DNA of 64,000 nt from Variovorax sp. PBL-H6 (GCF_901827155.1 NZ_LR594659.1:1488001-1552000); one strand, 5' to 3'. Shown: positions 9,723-17,345, numbered from the stretch's first letter. Translations and numbers: made by a program. The notes: a model not told the origin generated them from the letters alone.

Positions 9723-10670
9723 TCACCGATCGAGGAGCAGGTGAACCAGCATGCCGATCACCGCGAGCAGGAAGGCCGTGGCCAGGAACTCGGGCACGCG
9801 GAAGATGCGCATCTTGGCGCTTGCCGTCTCCAGCACCGCAAGAAGAAAGCCGCCCACGGCGAGCTTGGCAGCCAATACGGGCAGGGCCAGCAGCATCTCC
9901 AGCGGGGCCTGGGCCTGCGCAATGCCCCAAGGCAGGAACAGGGCCAGGCCGATGCATGAATAGGCGAAGAGCTTCAGGCTGGCGGCCCATTCGATCAGCG
10001 CCAAGTGGCGGCCCGAGTACTCGAGGATGAGCGCCTCGTGAATCATCGTCAGCTCGAGGTGCGTGGCCGGGTTGTCCACTGGTACGCGCGCGTTCTCGGC
10101 CAGCGACACCATCGTGAACGCGACCCCGGCGAAGGCCATGCCGGGATAGATGGCCAGTTCACGCTGCGTCAGCGTCTCGACAATGGTGGTGAGCGATGTC
10201 GACTTGGAAATCAGCGAAGCCGAGAACAGCACCATCAACAGCGCAGGCTCGGCAAGAAAGCCGATCAGCATCTCGCGCCGTGCCCCCATGGTGCCGAACG
10301 CAGTGCCGATGTCCATGGCGGCCAGCGATATGAACACCCGTGCCAGGGCGAACAGGCCGACCAGTGCGATCGCATCGGCCGCCGGCGCCAACGGCAGATC
10401 GGTCGACAGCGTGGGGATGATGGCGCAGGCCAGGACCATGCAGCCGAACATCACATAGGGCGTGACGCGAAACAGTCGCGATGCGTGGTCGGCAAGCATC
10501 GACTCCTTGTTGAACAGCTTGTGCAGCATCCGGTAGGGCTGCCAGAGGCTGGGCGCTGTCTTGTTCTGGAGCCACGCACGCCACAGGTTGACCCAGCCGG
10601 TCAGCAGGGGGGCCAACCCGATCGCGATGACGATCTCGAGCAACTGCGACAGGAAGGCGGCGAAGCTCAT
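9723..10670 (-). CDS. hyfC: Ehr membrane subunit, NuoH/HyfC/HycD-like
   Basis: This 315-residue membrane protein of the complex I subunit 1 (NuoH) / HycD family links the peripheral arm to the ion-pumping modules. The diagnostic cytoplasmic loop is present (ARVPVDNPATHLELTMIHEA, followed by ALILEYSGRHLALIEW), with its row of conserved Glu residues. Another loop, GWVNLWRAWLQNKTAPSLWQ, is also HycD-like. It starts 7 bases after the HyfB stop. Confidence 0.93.
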   Translation of the reverse strand: MSFAAFLSQLLEIVIAIGLAPLLTGWVNLWRAWLQNKTAPSLWQPYRMLHKLFNKESMLADHASRLFRVTPYVMFGCMVLACAIIPTLSTDLPLAPAADAIALVGLFALARVFISLAAMDIGTAFGTMGARREMLIGFLAEPALLMVLFSASLISKSTSLTTIVETLTQRELAIYPGMAFAGVAFTMVSLAENARVPVDNPATHLELTMIHEALILEYSGRHLALIEWAASLKLFAYSCIGLALFLPWGIAQAQAPLEMLLALPVLAAKLAVGGFLLAVLETASAKMRIFRVPEFLATAFLLAVIGMLVHLLLDR

Positions 10671-10677
10671 GGCGACC

Positions 10678-12702
10678 TCATCGCATCACCACGAGCAACG
10701 TGGCCACGAGCGTCAGGAAGCTGTACAGCAGGTACACCGAGATCCGCCCTTGCTGCATGACGCCGATCAGTTGCGCGAGGTACGCCGCCAGATCGGCGAC
10801 CGGTACGTAGAGCCAGCGCCAGAAGTGATCCTCCACAGTGACGCGATAGCGCGGCCTTGTATCGAAGGGCGTGGGCAGATCGCGTCGCATCAGGAAGAAG
10901 GGTTCGAAGATCTGGCGGATTGGCTGTCCGAACCCTTCGGCGGTGTCCTGCATGCGTGCCGTTCCCCACGGGAAGCCGCAGGCCCAGGGGAGGCCGCGAC
11001 GCACGCGACCGTGGTAAAGCTTCCGCACGAGCAGGAAGGCGAGCGCAAAACTTCCCAGGATGCCGAGCAAGAAGATCGCGGGCCCGTAGCTGGCCTGCGC
11101 GAGACCGTTCGGCGCCAACAGCCAGCCGTTGGCTGCCACCTGGGCGGCTAGACCCGATCCGACAAGCTGCTGCGTCACCGGATCGATCAATTGAATGAAC
11201 TGGGCCGGCAGCAGTCCCAGCGCGATGCAGCCAAGTGCCAGCCACACCATGCCGGTGCGCTCCCAGCGGCCCGCATCGTGGGCCTGGGCGAGCTTTTCCT
11301 CTCGCGGCTGTCCGAGGAAAATCACGCCGAAGAACTTGACCATGGTGTAGCCGGCCAGCGCGGCTACCAGGGCGATGAGCGCGGCCACGACCGGAATCAG
11401 CATGGTCAACAAGGGCACCGGCAGCCCCGCCGTGAAGAGGAAACTCTGCAGCAGCAGCCATTCGGACACGAAGCCCCCCAGCGGCGGCAGGCCCGCACTG
11501 GTCAAGACGCCCAGCAGCGTGAGCCAGGTCACCCAGGGCATCGTTCGGATCAGGCCTCCCAGCTTGCCGAGGCTTCGCTCGGAAGTGGCATGAAGCACAC
11601 AGCCAGTCCCGAGGAAGAGCAGGCTCTTGAAGAAGGCGTGGCCCGCGACGTGATAGAGGGCGGCCGTCAATGCGAGCGCTGCCATCGGCTTCATGTCGTA
11701 AGCCGAAAAAATCAAGGTCAAGCCCATGCCGACGAACAACAGGCCCATGTTCTCGATCGACGAATAGGCGAGCAGCCGTTTCATATCCGTCTGCACTGCC
11801 GCGAAGACCACGCCGAACAGGGCGGTCGCCAGGCCGGCCGCCAGCAGCAGGCCGCCCCACCACCACTGGTGCGCATGCAGCAGATCGAAAGACACGCGCA
11901 ACAGGCCGTAGACGGCGGTGTTCAGCATGACCCCGCTCATCATGGCCGAGACGGGGGACGGCGCCGCGGGGTGCGCCTCTGGCAGCCACACATGCAGTGG
12001 CAGGATGCCGGCCTTGGCGCCGAAGCCGAACAAGGCGAGCAAGAAACCGGCGGAGGCCCAGAATGGAGACAAGGCCTGGGCACGCATGTTGGCAAAGGTG
12101 TAGTCGCCCGTGTTGGCCTGCAGCACGCCAAAGCACAGCAGGACGGCGATTGCGCCGATTCTCGCCATCGTGATGTAGAGATAGCCCGCGCTGCGCACCT
12201 CGGCCATGCGGTGGTTCGCGGTTACCAGGAAGAACGAGGACAGCGCCATCGTCTCCCACATCACCATGAACGAATAGGCGTCGTCGGCAAGGATCACGCC
12301 CACCATGCTGACCAGAAAGACGTGGTACTCCAGGCACAGCAGGCCGGGTGGCGTGCCTTCGCCCTTGCGAAAATATCCGGCCGCAAACACGGAGATGCCG
12401 GCTGACGCGCCGCCGGTCACCATCAGGAAATAGGCCGACAGGCTGTCCAGGCGGAGATGGAAGGGCAGTGCCGGCAGTCCGATGGGCAACACGGCGACCT
12501 CGGGGCGACCGAGCAGTGCGTCCAGGGCCAACCCGAAGAGCGCCAACCCCGATAGTCCTCCGATGGGGAAGAGCACCTGGGACACCAGGCCGAATCGATG
12601 CAGGGCGAAGATCCCGATGGTCCCCACGATCAGCCAGCCCATCGTCACAACGAGGATCCAGTCGAGATGGATCCATTGCGCGACGGGAGGCAGGCCGCTC
12701 AT
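10678..12702 (-). CDS. hyfB: Ehr membrane subunit HyfB (NuoL-like antiporter module)
   Basis: This 674-residue polytopic protein of the hydrogenase-4 component B family has about 15-16 membrane segments. Antiporter hallmarks are MVMWETMALSSFFLVTANHR (TM5 Glu) and FGAKAGILPLHVWLPEAHP (TM7 Lys), followed by SPVSAMMSGVMLNTAVYGLL. The C-terminal region FPWGTARMQDTAEGFGQPIR is typical of HyfB rather than NuoL. It follows the 47-residue RHH-like gene by 3 bases and is the first structural gene of the operon. Confidence 0.93.
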   Translation of the reverse strand: MSGLPPVAQWIHLDWILVVTMGWLIVGTIGIFALHRFGLVSQVLFPIGGLSGLALFGLALDALLGRPEVAVLPIGLPALPFHLRLDSLSAYFLMVTGGASAGISVFAAGYFRKGEGTPPGLLCLEYHVFLVSMVGVILADDAYSFMVMWETMALSSFFLVTANHRMAEVRSAGYLYITMARIGAIAVLLCFGVLQANTGDYTFANMRAQALSPFWASAGFLLALFGFGAKAGILPLHVWLPEAHPAAPSPVSAMMSGVMLNTAVYGLLRVSFDLLHAHQWWWGGLLLAAGLATALFGVVFAAVQTDMKRLLAYSSIENMGLLFVGMGLTLIFSAYDMKPMAALALTAALYHVAGHAFFKSLLFLGTGCVLHATSERSLGKLGGLIRTMPWVTWLTLLGVLTSAGLPPLGGFVSEWLLLQSFLFTAGLPVPLLTMLIPVVAALIALVAALAGYTMVKFFGVIFLGQPREEKLAQAHDAGRWERTGMVWLALGCIALGLLPAQFIQLIDPVTQQLVGSGLAAQVAANGWLLAPNGLAQASYGPAIFLLGILGSFALAFLLVRKLYHGRVRRGLPWACGFPWGTARMQDTAEGFGQPIRQIFEPFFLMRRDLPTPFDTRPRYRVTVEDHFWRWLYVPVADLAAYLAQLIGVMQQGRISVYLLYSFLTLVATLLVVMR

Positions 12703-12705
12703 GAC

Positions 12706-12849
12706 TCAGGCACCGCCGTGCGCGACGTCTCGGGGCAGCTGTCGCGGCATCTGCGACGCCGGCCGATCCTGCAGCGCGCGAAGCCGCTCGAAGGCTTCCT
12801 TCCTATGAGGGGCGATGGGCAGAGTCTGGCGCGCAGTTTTGAGCTCCAT
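12706..12849 (-). CDS. 47-aa ribbon-helix-helix-like protein, diverged copy of the divergent RHH gene
   Basis: A minus-strand ATG at 12849 opens a 47-codon frame ending TGA at 12706, three bases before the hyfB ATG. Its first residues are MELKTARQTLPIAPHRKEAF. Aligned without gaps against the plus-strand RHH protein at 12968 it shares all of residues 1-7 and 24 of 47 positions overall (for example AFE at 19-21, QD at 27-28, SQ at 32-33, RD at 40-41). It stops before the RHH protein's tail. GAGGA lies 3 bases before the ATG. It is either a short functional regulator or leader, or a decaying duplicate. The similarity is direct; a function is inferred. Confidence 0.6.
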   Translation of the reverse strand: MELKTARQTLPIAPHRKEAFERLRALQDRPASQMPRQLPRDVAHGGA

Positions 12850-12967
12850 GGTTCCTCAGCATGGCAATGCAATAGGTACCCGCAGCACATAGTATATGAA
12901 TGCCATGCGATTCAAGAAGCTCTGGATTGACTTGTATGTACATACAATTAACATATTTGGAGCCATC
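12850..12967. promoter_or_regulatory. AT-rich divergent promoter region between the two RHH copies
   Basis: This 118-base gap is far richer in A+T than its surroundings. It lies between two head-to-head copies of an RHH-type gene, so it should contain divergent promoters. TATACT (12896 down to 12891) is a plausible -10 for the Ehr operon on the minus strand. TACAAT (12943-12948) or TAACAT (12949-12954), the latter 16 bases after TTGACT (12927-12932), could serve the plus strand. Confidence 0.5.
12932..12947. promoter_or_regulatory. perfect 16-bp palindrome, candidate RHH operator
   Basis: TTGTATGTACATACAA reads the same on both strands. It sits between candidate -35 and -10 elements and 21 bases before the RHH start, the usual position for an autorepressor operator. 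RHH dimers bind short symmetric sites of this kind. Confidence 0.6.
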
Positions 12968-13165
12968 ATGGAGCTCAAGACTGCTCGCCTTACAGTCCTG
13001 ATTGATCCGGCCAAGAAGCAGGCCTTCGAGGCGCTCTGCGCGCAACAGGACGTGACGCCTTCTCAAGTGGTGAGGCGCCTGATTCGCGACTATTTGACCC
13101 ATCATGGAGTGACATTCGTGCCTAGCGGTGTTCGGCCGGATGGCAAGAAGGCCCGCGAACGCTGA
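12968..13165 (+). CDS. CopG/Arc-type ribbon-helix-helix protein
   Basis: This 65-residue protein starts MELKTARLTVLIDPAKKQAF. The beta strand TARLTVLID is followed by two helices (PAKKQAFEALCAQQD and TPSQVVRRLIRDYLTHHG), the classic RHH DNA-binding arrangement, and a basic tail (GVRPDGKKARER). The ATG at 12968 was chosen because GGAG lies 5 bases upstream and the RHH fold begins at once; an in-frame ATG at 12896 would add an unlikely N-terminus. It probably autoregulates through the 16-bp palindrome and may control the divergent Ehr operon. No toxin partner follows. Confidence 0.8.
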   Translation: MELKTARLTVLIDPAKKQAFEALCAQQDVTPSQVVRRLIRDYLTHHGVTFVPSGVRPDGKKARER

Positions 13166-13307
13166 CCCGGCCGAATCAGACGAGAACAAGCTCGCGGCAG
13201 CTGCCAAGCAGTGCCTGCGCACCCATCGCACTTCGTGCGTCGAGCGGTCGGGGAGCGTCCAAATGGACCCTCAGGCCTCGCCGGGCACACCGGCCCCCGA
13301 CGCCATC

Positions 13308-13496
13308 GTCGATGATCGGCAACACATGGCCGCCGGGTTCGGTGAGCCCGGTCAGGCGCTTGCCGGCACGCACGAAGAGCTCGATGCCGAGTTCTTCCTC
13401 GAGTTCGCGGATCTGCCGGCTCACGCCTGGCTGGGAGGTGTGGAGCGTGTGGGCGACCTCGGTGAGAAGAAGACCGGCGCACACGCGGCGGAGCGC
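13308..13496 (-). pseudogene. remnant of a CysB-type LysR regulator (DNA-binding domain only)
   Basis: A minus-strand frame encodes LLTEVAHTLHTSQPGVSRQI followed by RELEEELGIELFVRAGKRLT and GLTEPGGHVLPI. This is an almost intact CysB/Cbl helix-turn-helix and linker. It has no proper N-terminal start, and after GGHVLPIIDDGVG the effector-binding domain is absent. About 60 of some 310 expected residues survive, so this is a fragment. It lies in the 384-base stretch between the RHH gene and the toxin-antitoxin pair, which otherwise shows nothing recognisable. Confidence 0.75.
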
Positions 13497-13516
13497 GGGG
13501 CCGCGATGTCGACCAT

Positions 13517-13543
13517 TTGAGCCATAATTTCTGCTCAATGGAG
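13517..13543 (+). promoter_or_regulatory. antitoxin promoter/operator with internal Shine-Dalgarno
   Basis: Inverted arms TTGAGC (13517-13522) and GCTCAA (13533-13538) flank CATAAT (13523-13528), a strong -10 match. GGAG at 13540-13543 lies 6 bases before the ATG at 13550 and fixes the antitoxin start. A symmetric site around the -10 box fits autorepression by the Xre antitoxin. Confidence 0.55.
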
Positions 13544-13549
13544 CAAAAC

Positions 13550-14116
13550 ATGACTTCGAAAAAATCGACCGGTGCAGCAAAACCAGGCCCGCAATCGCTG
13601 TTTCGCTACAGCGATACCGCCAAGCCCACCGTGGCGCGCGCCAAGGAGAGGCAAGCCTCGGCTTTTGCCGCGAGCAGCAACAGCGGCCGCAAGTATTTCG
13701 AGGCGATGTTTCGCTACGCTCCGCTGGAGCGCGTCGAGCTCGTCAAGGCCGGCGTGCCGGCGCAGATGGCTGTGACCGTGGCCAAGGCCATGGGCGTCAG
13801 CAAGGACAGCCTCTACCAGACGCTGGGCCTGCCCCGGGCCACGATCGATCGGAAGCTCAAGGACGGAAAGGCCCTGTCCAGGGACGAGTCCTCGCGCGTC
13901 CTCGGCATTGCCCGCCTGGTGGGCCAGGCCCAGGCCATCATCGACGAGTCGGGTGAGCCGGCCGGCTTCAATGCGGCCCAATGGGTCGGCCAGTGGCTGG
14001 CCCAGCCCGTGGGCGCGCTCGGGGGGCGTACGCCGGGCGAGCTCATGGACACTGCCGAGGGCCAGGCCATCGTGTCCAACCTGCTGGACCGCGCCGTTTC
14101 CGGTGCGTATTCGTGA
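13550..14116 (+). CDS. Xre/MbcA/ParS-type antitoxin (DUF2384) of a RES-Xre module
   Basis: This 188-residue protein has a helical Xre-like N-terminal and central region (AVTVAKAMGVSKDSLYQTLG, then PRATIDRKLKDGKALSRDES). The C-terminal toxin-binding DUF2384 segment is near 150-188 (GRTPGELMDTAEGQAIVSNL). Family members neutralise RES toxins and repress their own promoter. The start follows a GGAG; an ATG four codons upstream lacks a ribosome site. It overlaps the toxin start by four bases (GTGA). Confidence 0.9.
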   Translation: MTSKKSTGAAKPGPQSLFRYSDTAKPTVARAKERQASAFAASSNSGRKYFEAMFRYAPLERVELVKAGVPAQMAVTVAKAMGVSKDSLYQTLGLPRATIDRKLKDGKALSRDESSRVLGIARLVGQAQAIIDESGEPAGFNAAQWVGQWLAQPVGALGGRTPGELMDTAEGQAIVSNLLDRAVSGAYS

Positions 14117-14601
14117 CATCCGTCTGGCGCATTGCGGCCGATACCCGGGAGTACACCGCCGACGACATGAGCGGCAAGGGCGCCGAGAAGACCGGCGGCC
14201 GCTGGAATCGGGCCGGCAGCCCGGTGCTCTACGCGGCCAGCTCCGTGGCGCTGGCCTGCCTCGAAACCGTGGTGCATCTGAACCTGTCCGGCTTCCCCCT
14301 GAACCGCTTCCTGGTCAGGATCGACGTGCCCGACGAAGTCTGGGTCGGGCGCCAGGCGCTGTCGCCCGGCACCTTGCCCGTCGGCTGGAGCGCCATCCCC
14401 GAGGGCAGGGTCTCCGTCGAGGCGGGCGACACGTGGCTGTCCGGCGCGGCGTCGGCACTGCTCCTTGTCCCGTCGGTCATCGTTCCCGAGGAATCCAACA
14501 TCCTTGTGAATCCAAGGCACCCGGACGCCGGCAAGCTCACGGCGACCAAGCTCCGGCCCTGGCTCTTCGACCAGCGCCTGGGTGCCCGCGCTGCCCTGTA
14601 G
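14113..14601 (+). CDS. RES-domain toxin
   Basis: This 162-residue toxin starts with GTG inside the antitoxin stop. The RES residues are visible: Arg 30 in GGRWNRAG, Tyr 40, Glu 51 in LACLETVVHL and Ser 121 in LVPSVIVPEE. Known RES toxins degrade NAD+ (MbcT, phosphorolysis) or ADP-ribosylate PRPP synthetase (ParT), which stops growth. The length is normal for the family. The antitoxin-then-toxin order with a 4-base overlap is typical and keeps antitoxin in excess. Confidence 0.9.
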   Translation: MTSVWRIAADTREYTADDMSGKGAEKTGGRWNRAGSPVLYAASSVALACLETVVHLNLSGFPLNRFLVRIDVPDEVWVGRQALSPGTLPVGWSAIPEGRVSVEAGDTWLSGAASALLLVPSVIVPEESNILVNPRHPDAGKLTATKLRPWLFDQRLGARAAL

Positions 14602-14667
14602 GGTGAACCCGCGGCAGGCGGGCGTCCCCTCGGCACCGCACTAGACTACCCGCCATCAGGAGCCCCC

Positions 14668-15759
14668 ATGACCGTTACACCCCAGGCGCTCGCCGAAGCG
14701 CTCAAGACCGTCCTCGACCCCAACACGGGCAAGGACTTCGTCAGCACCAAGTCGCTGAAGAACCTCCAGATCCACGAGGGCGATGTCTCCTTCGACATCG
14801 AGCTCGGCTACCCCGCCAAGAGCCAGGTCCCCGCGCTGCGCAAGGCCTTGGTCGCGGCGGCGAAGTCCGTGCCGGGTGTCGAGAACGTCTCGGCCAACAT
14901 CGTGACCAAGGTGATCAGCCATGCGGTGCAGCGCGGCGTGCAGCTGATGCCCAACGTCAAGAACATCATCGCCGTGGCCTCGGGCAAAGGCGGGGTGGGC
15001 AAGAGCACCACCGCCGCCAACCTCGCGCTTGCGCTGGCAGCCGAGGGGGCCAGCGTCGGCCTCCTCGATGCAGACATCTACGGTCCCAGCCAGCCGATGA
15101 TGCTGGGCATCTCCCGCCGGCCCGAGAGCGAGGACGGCAAGACCATGGAGCCGCTGGAGAACCACGGCGTGCAGGTGATGTCCATCGGCTTCCTGGTCGA
15201 CCAGGACGAGGCCATGATCTGGCGCGGCCCGATGGCCACCCAGGCGCTGGAGCAGCTCCTGCGCCAGACCAACTGGAAGGAACTCGATTATCTGATCGTC
15301 GACATGCCGCCCGGCACCGGCGACATCCAGCTCACGTTGTCGCAGCGCGTGCCGATGACCGGCGCGGTGATCGTCACCACGCCGCAGGACATCGCGCTGC
15401 TCGACGCCAGGAAGGGCATCAAGATGTTCGAGAAGGTGGGCGTGCCCATCCTTGGCATCGTGGAGAACATGGCGGTGCACGTGTGCTCCAACTGTGGCCA
15501 CGTCGAGCACATCTTCGGGGCCGAGGGCGGCAAGAAGATGGCCGAGCAATACGACATGGCCTACCTCGGCGCGCTGCCGCTGGACATCAACATCCGCCTC
15601 CAGGCCGACAGCGGCAAGCCGACGGTGGTGGCCGATCCCGATGGCGAAGTGGCGGGCATCTACAAGGCGGTCGCCCGCCGGGTCGCGGTGGGCATTGCCG
15701 AGAAGGCCAAGGATTTCTCCGCGAAGTTCCCCACCATCACCGTCAGCAAGAACACGTGA
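14668..15759 (+). CDS. apbC: Mrp/ApbC iron-sulfur cluster carrier ATPase
   Basis: This 363-residue protein has an N-terminal MIP18-like domain (about 1-90) and a P-loop ATPase domain with the deviant Walker A GKGGVGKST (106-114). It also has GLLDADIYGPSQP and VDMPPGTGD, plus a cluster-binding CxxC (Cys 274 and 277). Family members carry and transfer [4Fe-4S] clusters in the cytoplasm. AGGAG lies about 7 bases before the ATG. Its position upstream of Fe-S-rich formate dehydrogenase genes is suggestive but not proof of a dedicated role. Confidence 0.95.
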   Translation: MTVTPQALAEALKTVLDPNTGKDFVSTKSLKNLQIHEGDVSFDIELGYPAKSQVPALRKALVAAAKSVPGVENVSANIVTKVISHAVQRGVQLMPNVKNIIAVASGKGGVGKSTTAANLALALAAEGASVGLLDADIYGPSQPMMLGISRRPESEDGKTMEPLENHGVQVMSIGFLVDQDEAMIWRGPMATQALEQLLRQTNWKELDYLIVDMPPGTGDIQLTLSQRVPMTGAVIVTTPQDIALLDARKGIKMFEKVGVPILGIVENMAVHVCSNCGHVEHIFGAEGGKKMAEQYDMAYLGALPLDINIRLQADSGKPTVVADPDGEVAGIYKAVARRVAVGIAEKAKDFSAKFPTITVSKNT

Positions 15760-15769
15760 CCTTGCCTGC

Positions 15770-16741
15770 ATGAACCTGCTCGCCTCGATGCGCTACCTGG
15801 TCGCGCTGAGCGAGCATCGTCATTTCGGCCGCGCCGCGCAGGCCTGCTACATCACCCAGCCGGCGCTGTCGAACGCGCTGCGCGCGCTGGAGTCCGAGTT
15901 CGGGGTCGTGATCGTCAAGCGCGGGCGCACCTATGCCGGCCTCACGCACGAGGGCGAGGCCGTGTTGGACGCGGCGCACCGCATGCTGCACGAGAACGAG
16001 GTGCTGCAGCAGTTGCTCAAGAGCGAGGAGGCGCACCCGCGCGGCGGCCTGCGCATGGCCGCCGTGCCGACCGCCATCCCCGTGCTCGCGCGCTTCGCGG
16101 CACGGCTGCAGGCGCGGCATCCGGGCATCGCGCCGACCGTGCTGTCGATGAGCTCGCTCGAGCTCGAGACCGGGCTGGAGAATCTGTCGCTCGACATCGC
16201 GCTCGGCTACACCGAGCGCATGCACCTGCGCGAGGTCAAGCTCACGGCCTGGCCGCAGAGCATCGAGCACTACTTCCTGCTGCGCCGCAGCCCGGAGGCC
16301 GAGGCCGCGGCGCTGCGAATCGGCTCGCCCATGGGCTGGGCCGAGGCGGCGCGCCTGCCGCTGTGCCTGCTCACGCCCGAAATGCACAACCGCGCCATCA
16401 TCGACCAGGCCTTTGCGGCAGCGGGCGCCAAGGTCTCTCCGGCCATCGAAACCAATTCGGTGCTGACGCTCGCGCTCAGCGTCATGTCGGGCGAGGTCTG
16501 CGCAGTGCTGCCCGGCGCCATGGTGGACGCGGTGCGAGGCCGGGGCACGCTCGAAGCGCTGCCGTTGGTGGCGCCGGAAGTGCGCACGCCGATCGGCTTC
16601 ATGACGCAGACGGCCGTGCGGCCCTCGCGCGCGCTGGAGGCCGCGCTGGCCATGCTGCAGGAGCCGGCCTGGCGCGCCGAGGTCGCAGCACACAGCGGCT
16701 CGCTCGGCGCGTCCGTCGGCGCCCCTTCCCCGGCAGCCTGA
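15770..16741 (+). CDS. fdsR: LysR-family regulator, probable FdsR (formate dehydrogenase regulator)
   Basis: This 323-residue LysR regulator has an N-terminal winged helix (HRHFGRAAQACYITQPALSN, residues 17-36) and an effector-binding domain from about 90. Overall it resembles the OxyR/CynR-like branch. In Cupriavidus necator a LysR protein, FdsR, controls fdsGBACD. Here the gene lies 665 bases before the fds operon, separated from it by a DUF2501 gene on the other strand. A large inverted repeat upstream of fdsB is a candidate binding site. It starts 11 bases after the apbC stop. The FdsR assignment is from context. Confidence 0.75.
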   Translation: MNLLASMRYLVALSEHRHFGRAAQACYITQPALSNALRALESEFGVVIVKRGRTYAGLTHEGEAVLDAAHRMLHENEVLQQLLKSEEAHPRGGLRMAAVPTAIPVLARFAARLQARHPGIAPTVLSMSSLELETGLENLSLDIALGYTERMHLREVKLTAWPQSIEHYFLLRRSPEAEAAALRIGSPMGWAEAARLPLCLLTPEMHNRAIIDQAFAAAGAKVSPAIETNSVLTLALSVMSGEVCAVLPGAMVDAVRGRGTLEALPLVAPEVRTPIGFMTQTAVRPSRALEAALAMLQEPAWRAEVAAHSGSLGASVGAPSPAA

Positions 16742-16748
16742 AACCCGG

Positions 16749-17222
16749 CTAGACGAGCGATTTCGCGTTGTCGAGCACGTAGTCGCAGGCCCGCGTCTTC
16801 AGCTTTGCGCCCACGCTCTTGAGATTGAGCGAAGTACCGTCGCTGCCTTGCAGCAGCCCCTTGCTCCCGTTGGCGAATCCGGTCTGCTGCGCCTTGTTGC
16901 CCGTGACCATGCCGAGCAACTTGTCCTTGATGCCGCCGGCCGCGTCACTGCTCAGGTAGTTGTTCTTGATGCAGTACTGCAGCACACCGGCTGCATTGCC
17001 CATGCTGCTTGCGCCAATGGCGGGCATGGAAATGCCCAGGCTCTTGGCGAGCGCGGCTCCTGCGGCTCCGGTTCCGCCCGCATTGCCCGCGGCGCTCGCC
17101 TCCGACCCCGAGTTCGCTCCGCCCAGCTTGTCCTTGAGCGCGTCGAGCATCTGGTTCTGGGCAAAGCTCGACTGCGCGAGAGCCAGCAGCGCGGCAGCGG
17201 CCACTATCGATGGAAAGTGCAT
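16749..17222 (-). CDS. DUF2501 (YjjA-like) periplasmic protein
   Basis: This 157-residue exported protein has a cleavable signal (LLALAQSSFAQNQ, cut about residue 22). It has a Gly/Ala-rich middle and conserved DUF2501 segments (AKSLGISMP, VLQYCIKNNYLSS, CDYVLDNAKSLV) with two Cys. The role is unknown. The start at MHFPSIVAAA gives a proper signal peptide; longer frames do not. It is divergent from the fds operon, with the inverted repeat at 17312 in the shared gap. Confidence 0.85.
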   Translation of the reverse strand: MHFPSIVAAAALLALAQSSFAQNQMLDALKDKLGGANSGSEASAAGNAGGTGAAGAALAKSLGISMPAIGASSMGNAAGVLQYCIKNNYLSSDAAGGIKDKLLGMVTGNKAQQTGFANGSKGLLQGSDGTSLNLKSVGAKLKTRACDYVLDNAKSLV

Positions 17223-17311
17223 GACGTCTCCTGCGGAGCCTGGTGCCCCATCCGGGTCAGGATAACCCGGAAAGGCCGCTTGGGCCGCCCACCGCTGGTG
17301 GCCTTCATTTC

Positions 17312-17345
17312 CAAATTGAATCACCCGATGTGTGGATTCAATTTG
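17312..17345. promoter_or_regulatory. perfect 11-bp inverted repeat upstream of fdsB, candidate FdsR operator
   Basis: CAAATTGAATC (17312-17322) and GATTCAATTTG (17335-17345) are exact inverted copies separated by 12 bases. They are AT-rich in a GC-rich background and lie 62 bases before the fdsB ATG. Size and symmetry fit a LysR-type recognition site. No T run follows, so a terminator is less likely. Confidence 0.6.

Noticed and set aside
6047-12702. a functional [NiFe] hydrogenase (Hyf) or formate hydrogenlyase
   Set aside because: Both CxxC metal-binding motifs are absent from the large-subunit-like protein, and no hyp maturation genes are in the window.
12968-13165. antitoxin half of a second toxin-antitoxin pair
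   Set aside because: No toxin-like frame follows or overlaps the RHH gene. The divergent partner is a copy of the RHH gene itself.
17312-17345. the inverted repeat as a transcription terminator
   Set aside because: It precedes fdsB and lies upstream of the divergent DUF2501 gene. No T run follows either arm, so an operator is the better reading.
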